Assembly (NCBI RefSeq): GCF_000722705.1
Contig: NZ_JPFW01000006.1
Coordinates: forward strand, 1 to 64,000
Origin: Streptococcus mitis
GTDB lineage: Bacteria > Bacillota > Bacilli > Lactobacillales > Streptococcaceae
Reading direction: 5' to 3'
DNA: 64,000 bases
Position 1 is the first letter of the stretch. Each line of letters starts with the position of its first letter. The notes under the pieces were generated by a model, which was given only the letters and a program-made list of their open reading frames with translations, ran no database searches and was not told the origin of the DNA. Positions 7,381 to 17,558 of this stretch are shown piece after piece. Both the position numbers and the translations under genes were made by a program.

Positions 7381-8277
7381 ATGGCAAAGCGTAGCAAAAA
7401 TATCAATATGTTTCTCATGGATGGTGAAGTAACTGGAAAAATCAAATGTACTTTGTCAAATTGGACGGGGGTGATTTATAAAATACCTCGTATTCAGTTG
7501 GGAGATTTGAAGTCTCGTGATGAAATGAAACAAAGTGGTATTTATTTCTTATTTGGTCGAGATGAAGATAAACAGAAAGATGTGACCTATATTGGTCAGG
7601 CGACAACTCGGAAAAATGGTGAAGGGGTATTGTTGCGAATTCAAGAGCATACCCGCGATACTCACGCAGATTATTTTAATGACGTCATCATTCTAACAAC
7701 TCAAAATAATTCTTTTGGTCCAACAGAAATTAGCTATTTGGAAAATAAATTTACTCAACTTGCTAAAGAAGCTGGTCGCTACATTGTGAAAAATGGGAAT
7801 GATCCAAATCCTGGTAATGTAACTGAGGAAAAGGAATCTGAACTGGATGAAATTATTGAAAATACTCTTATGATTATTGGAACTTTAGGTTATCGTGTTT
7901 TTGTTCCGATGACAAAGAAAGTTAGTCAAGATTTTATTGATAATCATTCCGCTTATCTTTATTTAAAGCGTAAAACTAAGAAATCTAACAAAGTAATAGA
8001 AGCAACTTGTGAACGGACAACTGAAGGTTTTGTTGTTTTAGAAGGAAGTCAAGTAGAAATAAAGGATTCTCCATACCTTCCAGCAAGTTTAAAAGAAATG
8101 CGTCAGAATTTAATAGCTTCTCGGGTCATTCAAGATGGAGTGTTAAAGGAAAAACAACTCTTTTCTAGCCCTTCTTATGCAGCAGCTTTTTTGCTGGGTA
8201 TGCAAACGAACGGTCGAACTGATTGGAAAGATCAGGATGGAAGAACTTTAAAAGAATTAGAAGAATTAATAGATTGA
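7381..8277 (+). CDS. GIY-YIG nuclease family protein with DUF4357-like C-terminus
   Basis: The 298-residue protein contains GIYFLFG and VTYIGQA about 12 residues apart, the GIY-YIG signature, followed by an Arg-containing helix ([10 protein letters not shown]) and a Glu (ISYLENKF) as in the catalytic core. The C-terminal third resembles DUF4357, often attached to GIY-YIG domains of accessory loci. Its start follows the NUDIX stop directly. It separates housekeeping genes and may be a later insertion into the operon. Target unknown. Confidence 0.75.
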   Translation: MAKRSKNINMFLMDGEVTGKIKCTLSNWTGVIYKIPRIQLGDLKSRDEMKQSGIYFLFGRDEDKQKDVTYIGQATTRKNGEGVLLRIQEHTRDTHADYFNDVIILTTQNNSFGPTEISYLENKFTQLAKEAGRYIVKNGNDPNPGNVTEEKESELDEIIENTLMIIGTLGYRVFVPMTKKVSQDFIDNHSAYLYLKRKTKKSNKVIEATCERTTEGFVVLEGSQVEIKDSPYLPASLKEMRQNLIASRVIQDGVLKEKQLFSSPSYAAAFLLGMQTNGRTDWKDQDGRTLKELEELID

Positions 8278-8291
8278 TAAGGAAAAAATTT

Positions 8292-9242
8292 ATGGAAACA
8301 TGGCAAGAGTTAAAAGTTACAGTCAAGCGTGAGGGAGAGGAGTTGGTTTCCAATCTCTTGATTGAGCTAGGAGCGCAAGGTGTTGCGATCGAAGATAGTA
8401 TGGACTATGTGGGAAATGTGGACCGTTTCGGCGAGATTTTCCCAGAGGTCGAGCAACAAGATGAAATCGTTGTGACGGCCTACTACCCTGATACGGTTGA
8501 TGTGGCAGTGGTTGAAGCAGATTTGCAGGCTCGCCTAGCAGAATTAACAGATTTTATGGATTTGGGTGAGGTCAAGATGGGGACGACTGCCTTGGCTGAG
8601 GAAGACTGGGCAGACAACTGGAAGAAATACTACGAACCAGCTCGTATCACTCATGATTTGACTATCGTGCCGTCTTGGACAGACTATGAGGCGACTGCTG
8701 GGGAAAAGATTATCAAGCTGGATCCTGGCATGGCTTTTGGTACTGGGACGCATCCAACTACTAAGATGAGCCTTTTTGCCTTGGAGCAGGTTCTTCGTGG
8801 TGGTGAAACAGTGCTAGATGTGGGGACTGGATCAGGCGTCCTCTCCATTGCTAGCTCGTTGCTTGGTGCTAAGGAAATTTTCGCCTATGACCTAGATGAT
8901 GTGGCGGTTCGTGTGGCTCAGGAAAATATTGAGCTAAACCCTGGTATGGAAAAAATCCATGTAGCAGCGGGAGACTTGCTTAAGGGTGTTGAGATTGAGG
9001 CAGATGTGATTGTGGCTAATATCTTGGCGGATATCCTCATTCATCTGACAGATGATGCTTATCGTTTGGTCAAGGATGAAGGCTACCTCATCATGAGTGG
9101 CATTATCAAGGACAAGTGGGACATGGTGCGCGAGTCGGCTGAGTCAGCTGGATTTTTCCTTGAAACCCACATGATTCAAGGGGAGTGGAATGCCTGTGTC
9201 TTTAAGAAGACCAAGGATATTTCAGGTGTGATTGGAGGCTAG
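8292..9242 (+). CDS. prmA: Ribosomal protein L11 methyltransferase
   Basis: PrmA trimethylates ribosomal protein L11 using S-adenosylmethionine. The 316-residue product starts METWQELKV and has the SAM-binding [15 protein letters not shown] (about 174-188), a preceding GTGTHPTT substrate-loop motif, and [10 protein letters not shown]. The ATG at 8292 was chosen because it gives the family N-terminus; upstream in-frame codons belong to the end of the previous gene. rsmE follows after 1 nt, a common pairing. Confidence 0.95.
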   Translation: METWQELKVTVKREGEELVSNLLIELGAQGVAIEDSMDYVGNVDRFGEIFPEVEQQDEIVVTAYYPDTVDVAVVEADLQARLAELTDFMDLGEVKMGTTALAEEDWADNWKKYYEPARITHDLTIVPSWTDYEATAGEKIIKLDPGMAFGTGTHPTTKMSLFALEQVLRGGETVLDVGTGSGVLSIASSLLGAKEIFAYDLDDVAVRVAQENIELNPGMEKIHVAAGDLLKGVEIEADVIVANILADILIHLTDDAYRLVKDEGYLIMSGIIKDKWDMVRESAESAGFFLETHMIQGEWNACVFKKTKDISGVIGG

Positions 9243-9243
9243 C

Positions 9244-9987
9244 ATGCAACAGTATTTTGTCAAAGGCAGTGCTATCTCTCCTGTCACCATCGAGGACAAG
9301 GAGACCAGCAAGCATATGTTTCAGGTTATGCGCCTGAAAGAAGATGATGAAGTGACCTTGGTCTTTGATGATGGCATAAAACGTTTGGCGCGCGTGCTGG
9401 ATGTGGAAGCTCGTCAGTTTGAGTTGGTCCAAGAATTGGCTGACAATGTGGAACTGCCCGTCCAAGTGACCATTGCATCCGGCTTTCCCAAGGGGGACAA
9501 GCTGGAGTTTATCATTCAAAAAGTAACCGAACTGGGTGCCAGCCAGATTTGGGCCTTCCCTGCCGATTGGTCGGTTGCCAAGTGGGATGGCAAGAAATTG
9601 GGTAAAAAGGTTGAAAAACTAGAAAAAATTGCCCTTGGAGCGGCAGAACAAAGCAAGCGTAATGTTGTTCCAAGTATCAAGCTTTTCGAGAAAAAAGCAG
9701 ATTTTCTAGCTCAGTTTGACCAGTTTGACTCTATCATAGTGGCCTATGAAGAATCAGCAAAAGAGGGAGAAGCCGCTGCGCTCTTACAAGCAGTCGCTGG
9801 TCTTGAAAAAGGAGCCAAACTGCTCTTTATCTTTGGTCCAGAAGGCGGTCTCTCACCTGTAGAAATCGAAAGTTTTGAAGCTAAGGGAGCCGTTTTGGCA
9901 GGCCTAGGTCCTCGTATTTTGCGAGCAGAAACAGCACCGCTTTACGCCTTATCAGCCCTTAGTGTTTTATTAGAATTAGAGAAATAA
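9244..9987 (+). CDS. rsmE: 16S rRNA (uracil1498-N3)-methyltransferase
   Basis: RsmE methylates U1498 of 16S rRNA. The 247-residue product shows the N-terminal PUA-like part (MQQYFVKGSA) and the C-terminal SPOUT knot with FIFGPEGGLSPVEIE (about 195) and LGPRILRAETAP. The ATG at 9244 follows GGAGG located in the end of prmA. Confidence 0.95.
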   Translation: MQQYFVKGSAISPVTIEDKETSKHMFQVMRLKEDDEVTLVFDDGIKRLARVLDVEARQFELVQELADNVELPVQVTIASGFPKGDKLEFIIQKVTELGASQIWAFPADWSVAKWDGKKLGKKVEKLEKIALGAAEQSKRNVVPSIKLFEKKADFLAQFDQFDSIIVAYEESAKEGEAAALLQAVAGLEKGAKLLFIFGPEGGLSPVEIESFEAKGAVLAGLGPRILRAETAPLYALSALSVLLELEK

Positions 9988-9997
9988 GAGGAAGAAA

Positions 9998-11794
9998 ATG
10001 GAACAAAAACACCGTTCAGAATTTCCAGAGAAGGAACTTTGGGATTTAACCGCCCTATACCAAGATCGTGAAGATTTCTTGCGTGCAATCGAGAAGGCTC
10101 GCGAAGACATCAACCAGTTTAGCCGTGACTACAAGGGCAATCTTCATACTTTTGAGGATTTTGAAAAGGCCTTTGCAGAATTGGAACAAATCTACATTCA
10201 GATGAGCCATATTGGAAACTATGGATTTATGCCTCAGACGACAGACTATAGCAATGACGAATTTGCCAATATTGCCCAAGCTGGGATGGAATTTGAAACA
10301 GACGCCAGCGTAGCTCTGACCTTCTTTGACGATGCCTTGGTGGAAGCTGATGAGGAAGTCTTAGACCGTTTGGGTAAATTGCCACGTTTAACAGCTGCCA
10401 TTCGTCAGGCCAAAATCAAAAAAGCACACTACCTAGGGGCTGATGTGGAGAAGGCCCTGACCAATCTCGGTGAAGTTTTCTACAGTCCGCAGGATATTTA
10501 TACTAAAATGCGAGCTGGGGATTTTGAAATGGCTGACTTTGAAGTTCATGGCAAGACTTATAAAAACAGCTTTGTGACCTATGAGAATTTCTACCAAAAC
10601 CATGAGGAAGCTGAGGTTCGTGAAAAATCTTTCCGTTCCTTCTCAGAAGGCCTTCGTAAGCACCAAAATACAGCAGCCGCAGCTTATTTAGCCCAAGTCA
10701 AGTCTGAAAAACTCTTGGCAGATATGAAGGGCTACGACTCAGTCTTTGATTATCTTCTGGCTGAGCAAGAAGTGGACCGTGCTATGTTTGATCGTCAGAT
10801 TGACCTCATCATGAGAGACTTTGCGCCCGTTGCCCAGAGATACCTCAAGCATGTTGCCAAGGTAAATGGTCTTGAAAAGATGACCTTTGCAGACTGGAAA
10901 TTGGATTTGGATAGTGTCCTCAATCCTCAAGTGACCATTGACGACGCCTATGATTTGGTCATGAAGTCAGTAGAACCTTTGGGGCAAGAATATTGTCAGG
11001 AAGTTGCTCGCTATCAAGAAGAGCGCTGGGTGGACTTTGCTGCCAATAGTGGCAAGGATTCTGGTGGCTATGCAGCGGACCCATATCGCGTGCACCCTTA
11101 TGTCCTCATGAGCTGGACAGGTCGTTTGAGTGATGTCTATACCTTGATTCATGAAATCGGGCATTCTGGTCAATTCATCTTTTCAGATAATCATCAAAGC
11201 TACTTTAATGCACACATGTCGACTTACTATGTCGAAGCACCGTCAACTTTCAATGAATTGCTTCTCAGTGATTACTTGGAGCACCAATCTGACGACCCTC
11301 GTCAAAAACGCTTCGCTCTGGCTCACCGCTTGACAGACACCTACTTCCATAACTTTATCACTCACCTTTTGGAAGCAGCCTTCCAGCGTAAAGTGTATAC
11401 ATTGATTGAAGAAGGAGAAACTTTCGGAGCAAGCAAACTCAACAGCATTATGAAGGAAGTTTTGACCGATTTCTGGGGAGATGCCATTGAAATCGATGAT
11501 GATGCAGCTTTGACTTGGATGCGCCAAGCTCACTACTACATGGGCTTGTATAGTTACACTTACTCAGCAGGACTAGTCATCTCAACTGCGGGTTACCTTC
11601 ATCTGAAACATTCAGAAACTGGAGCTGAAGATTGGCTCAATCTCCTCAAATCAGGTGGTAGCAAGACACCGCTTGAGTCAGCTATGATTATCGGAGCAGA
11701 TATCTCTACAGATAAACCACTCCGTGATACTATTCAGTTCTTATCAGACACAGTTGATCAGATCATCGCTTACAGTGCCCAGTTGGGAGAGTAG
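9998..11794 (+). CDS. pepF: Oligoendopeptidase F (M3B family)
   Basis: This cytoplasmic zinc peptidase degrades oligopeptides. The 598-residue product has the M3 motif HEIGHSGQF (about residue 384) with HExxH, and EAPSTFNE downstream supplying the third ligand. Length is normal. GAGGAAG precedes the ATG, 10 nt after rsmE, so it probably belongs to the same transcript. Confidence 0.95.
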   Translation: MEQKHRSEFPEKELWDLTALYQDREDFLRAIEKAREDINQFSRDYKGNLHTFEDFEKAFAELEQIYIQMSHIGNYGFMPQTTDYSNDEFANIAQAGMEFETDASVALTFFDDALVEADEEVLDRLGKLPRLTAAIRQAKIKKAHYLGADVEKALTNLGEVFYSPQDIYTKMRAGDFEMADFEVHGKTYKNSFVTYENFYQNHEEAEVREKSFRSFSEGLRKHQNTAAAAYLAQVKSEKLLADMKGYDSVFDYLLAEQEVDRAMFDRQIDLIMRDFAPVAQRYLKHVAKVNGLEKMTFADWKLDLDSVLNPQVTIDDAYDLVMKSVEPLGQEYCQEVARYQEERWVDFAANSGKDSGGYAADPYRVHPYVLMSWTGRLSDVYTLIHEIGHSGQFIFSDNHQSYFNAHMSTYYVEAPSTFNELLLSDYLEHQSDDPRQKRFALAHRLTDTYFHNFITHLLEAAFQRKVYTLIEEGETFGASKLNSIMKEVLTDFWGDAIEIDDDAALTWMRQAHYYMGLYSYTYSAGLVISTAGYLHLKHSETGAEDWLNLLKSGGSKTPLESAMIIGADISTDKPLRDTIQFLSDTVDQIIAYSAQLGE

Positions 11795-11817
11795 GGGACT
11801 AGATAGGTTGTTCTAGA

Positions 11818-11973
11818 ATGATGTTTATGAGCTTGTTAAGCGTCATTCTATTTGTTTTAGCTGTAGCTATTTTCAAACACGCCGTTGAAGGTCGTTATGC
11901 TAAATTTGAACTTGTTGTAGAGTTGATATTGATAGTTATTTACTTCATTTTCTATCAGATTGTATTTAATTGA
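11818..11973 (+). CDS. Small two-helix membrane protein
   Basis: A 51-codon ORF starts MMFMSLLSVILFVLAVAIF and has a second hydrophobic stretch (VELILIVIYFIFYQIVF), with a charged loop between. No strong ribosome binding site is visible. Function unknown. Further in-frame ATG codons at 11821 and 11827 are possible starts. Confidence 0.4.
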   Translation: MMFMSLLSVILFVLAVAIFKHAVEGRYAKFELVVELILIVIYFIFYQIVFN

Positions 11974-12040
11974 GAATTCAACATTAAGTCATTTAAGGCT
12001 GGTTTTTTGATAAGTTAGTAGAAATTTAGAGGTATTGAGC

Positions 12041-12832
12041 ATGTATCAAGAGTTACTTAGAAAAATAGCAGAAGAAAAACCAAGTTATAACCAGGAAGAA
12101 ATCCAGTGGCTACTTGATCATTTGGGAGATCCTTCTCCAGAAATTCGTGATGAGCTTGTTTTTACAAGCTTTGCTAGAGGGATTCAGGAAGAGCTATTTA
12201 CACAGGAACAATTTTATTTCATTGCTGAGGGGATTTCATCTGATGAAGGACTAGACAAAGAGATTGATAAGGTAGGCTTGTCAACACTTGAACGTTCTTT
12301 TAGGGCGATTATTTATGCAAATCTCTTGTCTGCAGATGCCAACCAGCAATCGATTTTTTATCAGGGATTACAATCAGAAATTCGTAATGTCCTTTTAAAT
12401 CAAGGTTTGCACTATCTTTCAAAAGAAAAAGACACGACAGGTTTTTCAAGCCAGTATGGTTGGGTTCACGCTTTTGCACATGGAGCCGATTTACTGACAG
12501 AGGTGGTTTGTCATCCAGACTTTCCTAAAAACAGAATTCATGAAGTATTTGAGATACTTGGCCAACTATTTAAAAGAATTTCGATTCGCTTTACAGATGA
12601 TGAGGATTGGCGTTTAGCAAGAGTGATCTATGAACCTATTTTACAAGGGAAGTTGGAGCAAGAGCAAGTAGCTTCTTGGATAAAAGCTGTTAACTTTCCG
12701 ATAGAAGAAAGGGAGGATTTTTACAAATTTTCTAACTTCAGATCCTGTCTGTTGGAAGTCTATGTACAACTTGACCAGAGAAACAGTTTACAAGATGATT
12801 TGAAAGAAGCTATCCAGTCTTTTCAATACTAA
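12041..12832 (+). CDS. DUF2785 domain protein
   Basis: The 263-residue helical protein has WLLDHLGDPSPEIRDELV near the start, YGWVHAFAHGADLLTEV in the middle and FRSCLLEVYVQL near the end, a pattern I associate with DUF2785. No signal peptide; function unknown. ATG 12041 is preceded by GAGG. A bidirectional terminator lies downstream at 12902. Confidence 0.75.
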   Translation: MYQELLRKIAEEKPSYNQEEIQWLLDHLGDPSPEIRDELVFTSFARGIQEELFTQEQFYFIAEGISSDEGLDKEIDKVGLSTLERSFRAIIYANLLSADANQQSIFYQGLQSEIRNVLLNQGLHYLSKEKDTTGFSSQYGWVHAFAHGADLLTEVVCHPDFPKNRIHEVFEILGQLFKRISIRFTDDEDWRLARVIYEPILQGKLEQEQVASWIKAVNFPIEEREDFYKFSNFRSCLLEVYVQLDQRNSLQDDLKEAIQSFQY

Positions 12833-12901
12833 GGATTAACTAGTATTACTTATTGAAAGGGTTTCTATTGTATCCTCCTAACTAATAATGAAAACTAATA
12901 A

Positions 12902-12932
12902 AAGAGGTTGAATCATTTTCCAACCTCTTTTC
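12902..12932. terminator. Bidirectional terminator between DUF2785 gene and SDR gene
   Basis: AGAGGTTG pairs with CAACCTCT around a 10-nt loop, with T residues after the stem on both strands. It can end both convergent genes. Confidence 0.75.
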
Positions 12933-12939
12933 CTGTATC

Positions 12940-14074
<1,135 letters not shown>

Positions 14075-14085
14075 TTGAAACTCAA

Positions 14086-14124
14086 AAAGCCTTGCTCCTC
14101 GTTTTGAGGAGCAGGGCTTTTTCG
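14086..14124 (+). terminator. Intrinsic terminator after aquaporin remnant
   Basis: GCCTTGCTCCTC pairs with GAGGAGCAGGGC around a short TTTT-type loop, followed by five T residues. Confidence 0.85.
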
Positions 14125-14132
14125 TATCTGTT

Positions 14133-14287
14133 TATACTCAATGAAAATCAAAGAGCAAACTAGGAAACTAGCCGCAGGTTGCTCAAAACACTGTTTTGAG
14201 GTTGTGGATAGAACTGATGAAGTCAGTAACCATACCTATGGCAAGGCGACGTTGACGCGGTTTGAAGAGATTTTCGAAGAGTATTAG
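14133..14287 (-). repeat. BOX element (boxA-boxB-boxC)
   Basis: The sequence contains GGCAAGGCGACGTTGACG, matching the conserved boxA primer site, bounded by TATACTCAATGAAAATC on one side and GATTTTCGAAGAGTATTA on the other. About 155 bp with the central boxB-like part (AAAACACTGTTTTGAGG) present. boxA lies at the high-coordinate end, so the element reads on the minus strand. Its outer TAA serves as the stop codon of queF. Confidence 0.9.
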
Positions 14288-14775
14288 CGGTTGTCAATTT
14301 TCTCTGGGTAGAGGTCGTGTTGGAAGAGGCGTTGTTCTGCCAATCCTTCATACTTAGTTCCAGGCTTACCGTAGTTGTAGTAGGGGTCGATTGAGATTCC
14401 ACCGCGCGGAGTGAATTTTCCCCAAACCTCTAAATAGCGAGGGTCTAGCAAGTTGACCAAGTCTTTACCGATGGTGTTGATACAGTTTTCGTGGAAATCT
14501 CCATGATTTCGGTAGCTAAAGAGGTAGAGTTTGAGGGATTTTGATTCAACACAGAGTTTGTCAGGAATGTAGGAAATATAAATGGTCGCAAAGTCTGGCT
14601 GAGCGGTAATAGGGCACAGTGAGGTAAATTCAGGACAGTTGAATTTGATGAAATAGTCATTTTCCACATGACGATTGTCAAAAGATTCGAGGACTTCTGG
14701 TTGATAGTCGAAAATGTAGTTGGTTTCTTTGTTGCCGAGGAGGCTTAGGTTTTTCATTTCTTCTTGTTGTGACAT
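14284..14775 (-). CDS. queF: NADPH-dependent 7-cyano-7-deazaguanine reductase (preQ0 to preQ1)
   Basis: QueF reduces the nitrile of preQ0 to preQ1 in queuosine synthesis. The 163-residue unimodular-type product has the catalytic Cys in [13 protein letters not shown], the family motif [15 protein letters not shown] and [12 protein letters not shown] element separates it from queE, and its TAA stop coincides with the outer edge of another BOX element. Confidence 0.95.
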   Translation of the reverse strand: MSQQEEMKNLSLLGNKETNYIFDYQPEVLESFDNRHVENDYFIKFNCPEFTSLCPITAQPDFATIYISYIPDKLCVESKSLKLYLFSYRNHGDFHENCINTIGKDLVNLLDPRYLEVWGKFTPRGGISIDPYYNYGKPGTKYEGLAEQRLFQHDLYPEKIDNR

Positions 14776-14792
14776 AATTTTTTCTTTCTAAT

Positions 14793-14902
14793 TTTATACT
14801 TAATGAAAATCAAAGAGCAAACTAGGAAGCTAGCCGCAGGCTGTACTTGAGTACGGTAAGGCGAAGCTGACGTGGTTTGAATTTGATTTTCGAAGAGTAT
14901 TA
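14793..14902 (-). repeat. BOX element (boxA-boxC, no boxB)
   Basis: About 108 bp. It contains TATACTTAATGAAAATC, AGCCGCAGGCTGTACTTGAG, the boxA site GGTAAGGCGAAGCTGACG and TTCGAAGAGTATTA. The AAAACAC-type boxB is missing. It lies between queE and queF, and its outer TAA is the queE stop codon. Confidence 0.9.
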
Positions 14903-15616
14903 AACACCACGTTGGTTGTCGTAGAGGAGAGTATGGAGTTGAGGAAGGACGCGGACATTGCCCCAGCTATCGTCAGCAGCGATGCGTTCCCAGAGTTCTT
15001 TGAGGCGATCCAGTTGGTCTTGGACAATATTGCCTGTAGCCTTGGGCTCAGGATTTCCTGCCGATAAGAAGAGAACATCTGGTTGGTAGCGTTCTTGAAT
15101 TCCTTTGGCAAAGGTCAAATCTGCATCATCAAAGACAGGGATTTTAAAGGTAACCTTATCTGGATCTAATTGGGAAACGATAAAGTCCAAGGTCTCGAAG
15201 TTGACTTCCATCTTGGATGAGGGAGGTTTGGGACTCAGAGTGACTTGGTCGATATCTTTTAACCAATTTTGCCAGCGGGAGCCTTGGGTCTCAACAGCTA
15301 GAGTGACACCGCGTTCCTTGAGCTTGGTGACGAGTTCAGCCATGTTGGCTGCTAGGATAGCAGGATTTCCCCCAGATAGGGTGACGTAGTCGTAGCTTCC
15401 TAGTTTATCCAAGGTAGCAATGACCTCGTCAGCTGTCATACGAGTTGGTTTTTCAGAACCATCCCAAGTAAAGGCAGAGTCGCACCAGTCGCAGTGGTAG
15501 TCACAACCAGCAGTGCGGACAAACATGGTTTTCTGCCCGATTGCACGGCCTTCACCTTGAAAGGTTGGGCCAAAAATTTCCAGAACTGGTAGTTTGAGGA
15601 CACGCTCCCTAGTCAT
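14900..15616 (-). CDS. queE: 7-carboxy-7-deazaguanine synthase, radical SAM
   Basis: QueE converts 6-carboxytetrahydropterin to 7-carboxy-7-deazaguanine. The 238-residue product has the cluster motif CDYHCDWC (CxxxCxxC) near residues 34-41 preceded by GPTFQGEG, and a TLSGGNP motif. It starts 8 nt inside the end of queD. The stop lies in a BOX element. Confidence 0.95.
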   Translation of the reverse strand: MTRERVLKLPVLEIFGPTFQGEGRAIGQKTMFVRTAGCDYHCDWCDSAFTWDGSEKPTRMTADEVIATLDKLGSYDYVTLSGGNPAILAANMAELVTKLKERGVTLAVETQGSRWQNWLKDIDQVTLSPKPPSSKMEVNFETLDFIVSQLDPDKVTFKIPVFDDADLTFAKGIQERYQPDVLFLSAGNPEPKATGNIVQDQLDRLKELWERIAADDSWGNVRVLPQLHTLLYDNQRGV

Positions 15617-16052
15617 CTAACCACTCCCGTCTAAACTCCGCAAAAGCAGTCGGAGTTTCATAGAGGCGAACGTATTCCAAACGGAGACCGCGTTCGTCGG
15701 GCAACTCTTGATTCATGGTTTGGAAAATCCAGTAAACCATATTTTCAGCAGTCGTGTTCATATAGGGAAGAGTTTCGTTTAGATAGCGATGATCCAAATG
15801 GGGCTCTAAGTAGTTCTTGTAGATTGCTTTGATGTCTCCAAAATCGTAGGTCATGCCACGCTCATCTAAAAATCCACTGACAGCAATCTGCAGATGATAA
15901 GTGTGGCCGTGCAGGGACTTGCATTTTCCCTCATAGTGAAAGAGGTGGTGGGCAGCGTCGAAGGTAAATTCTTTTGATACCAAGGTTCTGTGAGGATTGT
16001 AGACAAGAGACTCCCCAGTTTCCTGTTTGATTTCTTTGGGTGCAAAAAACAT
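15609..16052 (-). CDS. queD: 6-carboxy-5,6,7,8-tetrahydropterin synthase
   Basis: QueD makes 6-carboxytetrahydropterin from dihydroneopterin triphosphate. The 147-residue product has FDAAHHLFHYEGKCKSLHGH, giving the three zinc-binding His and the catalytic Cys. I chose the ATG at 16052, which overlaps the queC stop (TAATG) and follows a GGAG, rather than a longer frame from 16118. Confidence 0.95.
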   Translation of the reverse strand: MFFAPKEIKQETGESLVYNPHRTLVSKEFTFDAAHHLFHYEGKCKSLHGHTYHLQIAVSGFLDERGMTYDFGDIKAIYKNYLEPHLDHRYLNETLPYMNTTAENMVYWIFQTMNQELPDERGLRLEYVRLYETPTAFAEFRREWLDD

Positions 16053-16705
16053 TAGGCCTCTCCTTTCTGTGAGAGATAGACATCTAGTCCATGTTGACGT
16101 AGGTGGCAGGCTGGGCAATCCCCACAGCCACTGCCGATAATCCCATTGTAGCAGGTTAAGGTCTTTTCACGAACATAGTCAAAGGCACCGAGTTGATCAG
16201 CTAGCTCCCAGGTTTCAGCCTTGTCTAGCCACATGAGAGGCGTTTGGATAACAAAGTCGTAATCCATGGCAAGGTTGAGCGTCACATTGAGAGATTTGAC
16301 AAAGACATCTCGACAATCAGGGTAGCCTGAGAAGTCTGTCTCGCAGACACCTGTCACGATATCTTTAATGCCTCGTTGCTTAGCAAGGACTGCCGCAAAG
16401 GATAGAAAGAGGTGGTTGCGACCGTCAACGAAGGTATTGGGAACTTCTCCCTCTTTTTGCTCAATCTCTATATCAGAGGTTAAGGCATTTTCAGTGATTT
16501 GTCCCAGCAGAGACATATCGAGGATATGGTGGCGAATCCCCTGTTCCTTAGCTATTTCTTGGGCAACTTGAATTTCGAGATGATGGCGTTGGCCGTAGGC
16601 AAAGGTGACAGCTTCGACTGTTTCATAGTGTTCTTTAGCCCAAAAGAGGCAGGTTGTGGAATCTTGACCGCCACTAAAGACGACCAAGGCTGATTGACGT
16701 TTCAT
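16052..16705 (-). CDS. queC: 7-cyano-7-deazaguanine (preQ0) synthase
   Basis: QueC converts 7-carboxy-7-deazaguanine to preQ0 using ATP and ammonia. The 217-residue protein has the PP-loop motif [10 protein letters not shown] near its start and the zinc-binding [21 protein letters not shown] 16705 follows GGAAGGAG. It leads the queCDEF operon, and an intrinsic terminator hairpin lies in its leader. Confidence 0.95.
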   Translation of the reverse strand: MKRQSALVVFSGGQDSTTCLFWAKEHYETVEAVTFAYGQRHHLEIQVAQEIAKEQGIRHHILDMSLLGQITENALTSDIEIEQKEGEVPNTFVDGRNHLFLSFAAVLAKQRGIKDIVTGVCETDFSGYPDCRDVFVKSLNVTLNLAMDYDFVIQTPLMWLDKAETWELADQLGAFDYVREKTLTCYNGIIGSGCGDCPACHLRQHGLDVYLSQKGEA

Positions 16706-16742
16706 AGTACTCCTTCCAAAATGGGAAATGTTCAGAGCACGC

Positions 16743-16840
16743 AAAAAGCTCCCATGAGGGAGCTAAAAAATACCAAGTAGAGGTTTTTTTTAGCGATGGC
16801 ATGTCCCAAACATCGTAATATTCTACCTACAGTCTAGCAT
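16743..16840 (-). promoter_or_regulatory. queC leader with attenuator hairpin, candidate riboswitch
   Basis: On the minus strand the queC leader carries AGCTCCC-TCAT-GGGAGCT followed by T residues (16764-16743), a perfect 7-bp intrinsic terminator about 40 nt before the start codon. Upstream a GCGATG/CATCGT-type hairpin (about 16794-16817) and a CCTCTAC segment that can pair with GTAGGTAG are visible. A terminator in a leader points to conditional termination. queCDEF operons are often under preQ1 riboswitches, but I could not fit the preQ1-I or preQ1-II consensus. Confidence 0.5.
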
Positions 16841-16865
16841 ATTTTTTGAAAAATGGCAAAGGACA

Positions 16866-16900
16866 AGAAAAAAGAGACCAAAGCAAGTACTTGGTCTCTC
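16866..16900 (-). terminator. Intrinsic terminator after trxA
   Basis: On the minus strand GAGACCAAG pairs with CTTTGGTCTC around TACTTG, followed by TTTTTT. It separates trxA from the queC leader region. Confidence 0.85.
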
Positions 16901-16906
16901 GTTTGA

Positions 16907-17221
16907 TTAGCTCAATTCAGCAACGATAGCCTTGATTTGTTCTGCTGTGTGAACACCAGCAACTTGTTTCACAACTTGGCCGTCTTTTTTGAAGAGAAGA
17001 GTTGGGATAGACATGATTCCAAAAGCACGAGCTGTATTTGGATTTTCATCAACGTCCATTTTAACGATTTTCAAGACATCTTCTGAAAGTTCTTCAGACA
17101 ATTTGTCCAAGATTGGACCTTGCATACGACATGGACCACACCAAGTTGCCCAGAAGTCTACCAAGACCAAACCGTCTTTTGTTTCTTGTTCGAATGTTGC
17201 ATCTGTAATTGCTTTTGCCAT
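16907..17221 (-). CDS. trxA: Thioredoxin
   Basis: The 104-residue protein has the thioredoxin fold and the active site WCGPC (residues 27-31), with the cis-Pro motif SIPTLLF. It reduces disulfides in cytoplasmic proteins. It follows a small DUF4649 gene by 15 nt and is probably co-transcribed with it. Confidence 0.95.
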   Translation of the reverse strand: MAKAITDATFEQETKDGLVLVDFWATWCGPCRMQGPILDKLSEELSEDVLKIVKMDVDENPNTARAFGIMSIPTLLFKKDGQVVKQVAGVHTAEQIKAIVAELS

Positions 17222-17236
17222 TGTATTTCTCCTTTT

Positions 17237-17458
17237 TTAGTTATATTGGCTTAAATCTTGTTTCATGAGATAGAAGAAGACATCTCCATAAGTCCCATGG
17301 TAGTCCAAATCATGACCGTTGTAAGTCAGTTTTTGAACAGGGTAGTAGTCTGCGACGCCGATAAGGCAAGCTTGTTGTGAACGATCAAAATCTTCATAAG
17401 ACTCGAAAGTCACAGTTCTTTCGTTCTTGCTGGCATCTAGATAGGTAATTTCAATCAT
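17237..17458 (-). CDS. DUF4649 family protein
   Basis: The 73-residue product starts MIEITYLDASKNERTV and contains VADYYPVQKLTYNGHDLDY, matching the streptococcal DUF4649 family as I recall it. No signal peptide; function unknown. ATG 17458 is preceded by GGAG; a longer frame from 17539 would run through the promoter region. A TTGCGCACGCAA-type inverted repeat lies about 70 bp upstream. Confidence 0.7.
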   Translation of the reverse strand: MIEITYLDASKNERTVTFESYEDFDRSQQACLIGVADYYPVQKLTYNGHDLDYHGTYGDVFFYLMKQDLSQYN

Positions 17459-17526
17459 TTTAAAAACTCCTTTGTTTAATGATGACTTTATTTTACTCCT
17501 TGTAAAAGAGAATGTCAAGAAAAATG

Positions 17527-17540
17527 ATTGCGCACGCAAC
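17527..17540. promoter_or_regulatory. MarR-type operator candidate, trxA side
   Basis: ATTGC-GCAC-GCAAC is an inverted repeat almost identical to ATTGC-GCAT-GCAAT at 18012-18025. It lies upstream of the DUF4649-trxA unit and downstream of the MarR gene. Confidence 0.5.
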
Positions 17541-17558
17541 TTTTTTTAAAAAATCATC

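Noticed and set aside
16745-16840. preQ1-I or preQ1-II riboswitch identity for the queC leader
   Set aside because: The characteristic aptamer sequences could not be matched by eye, so it is reported only as a structured leader with a terminator.
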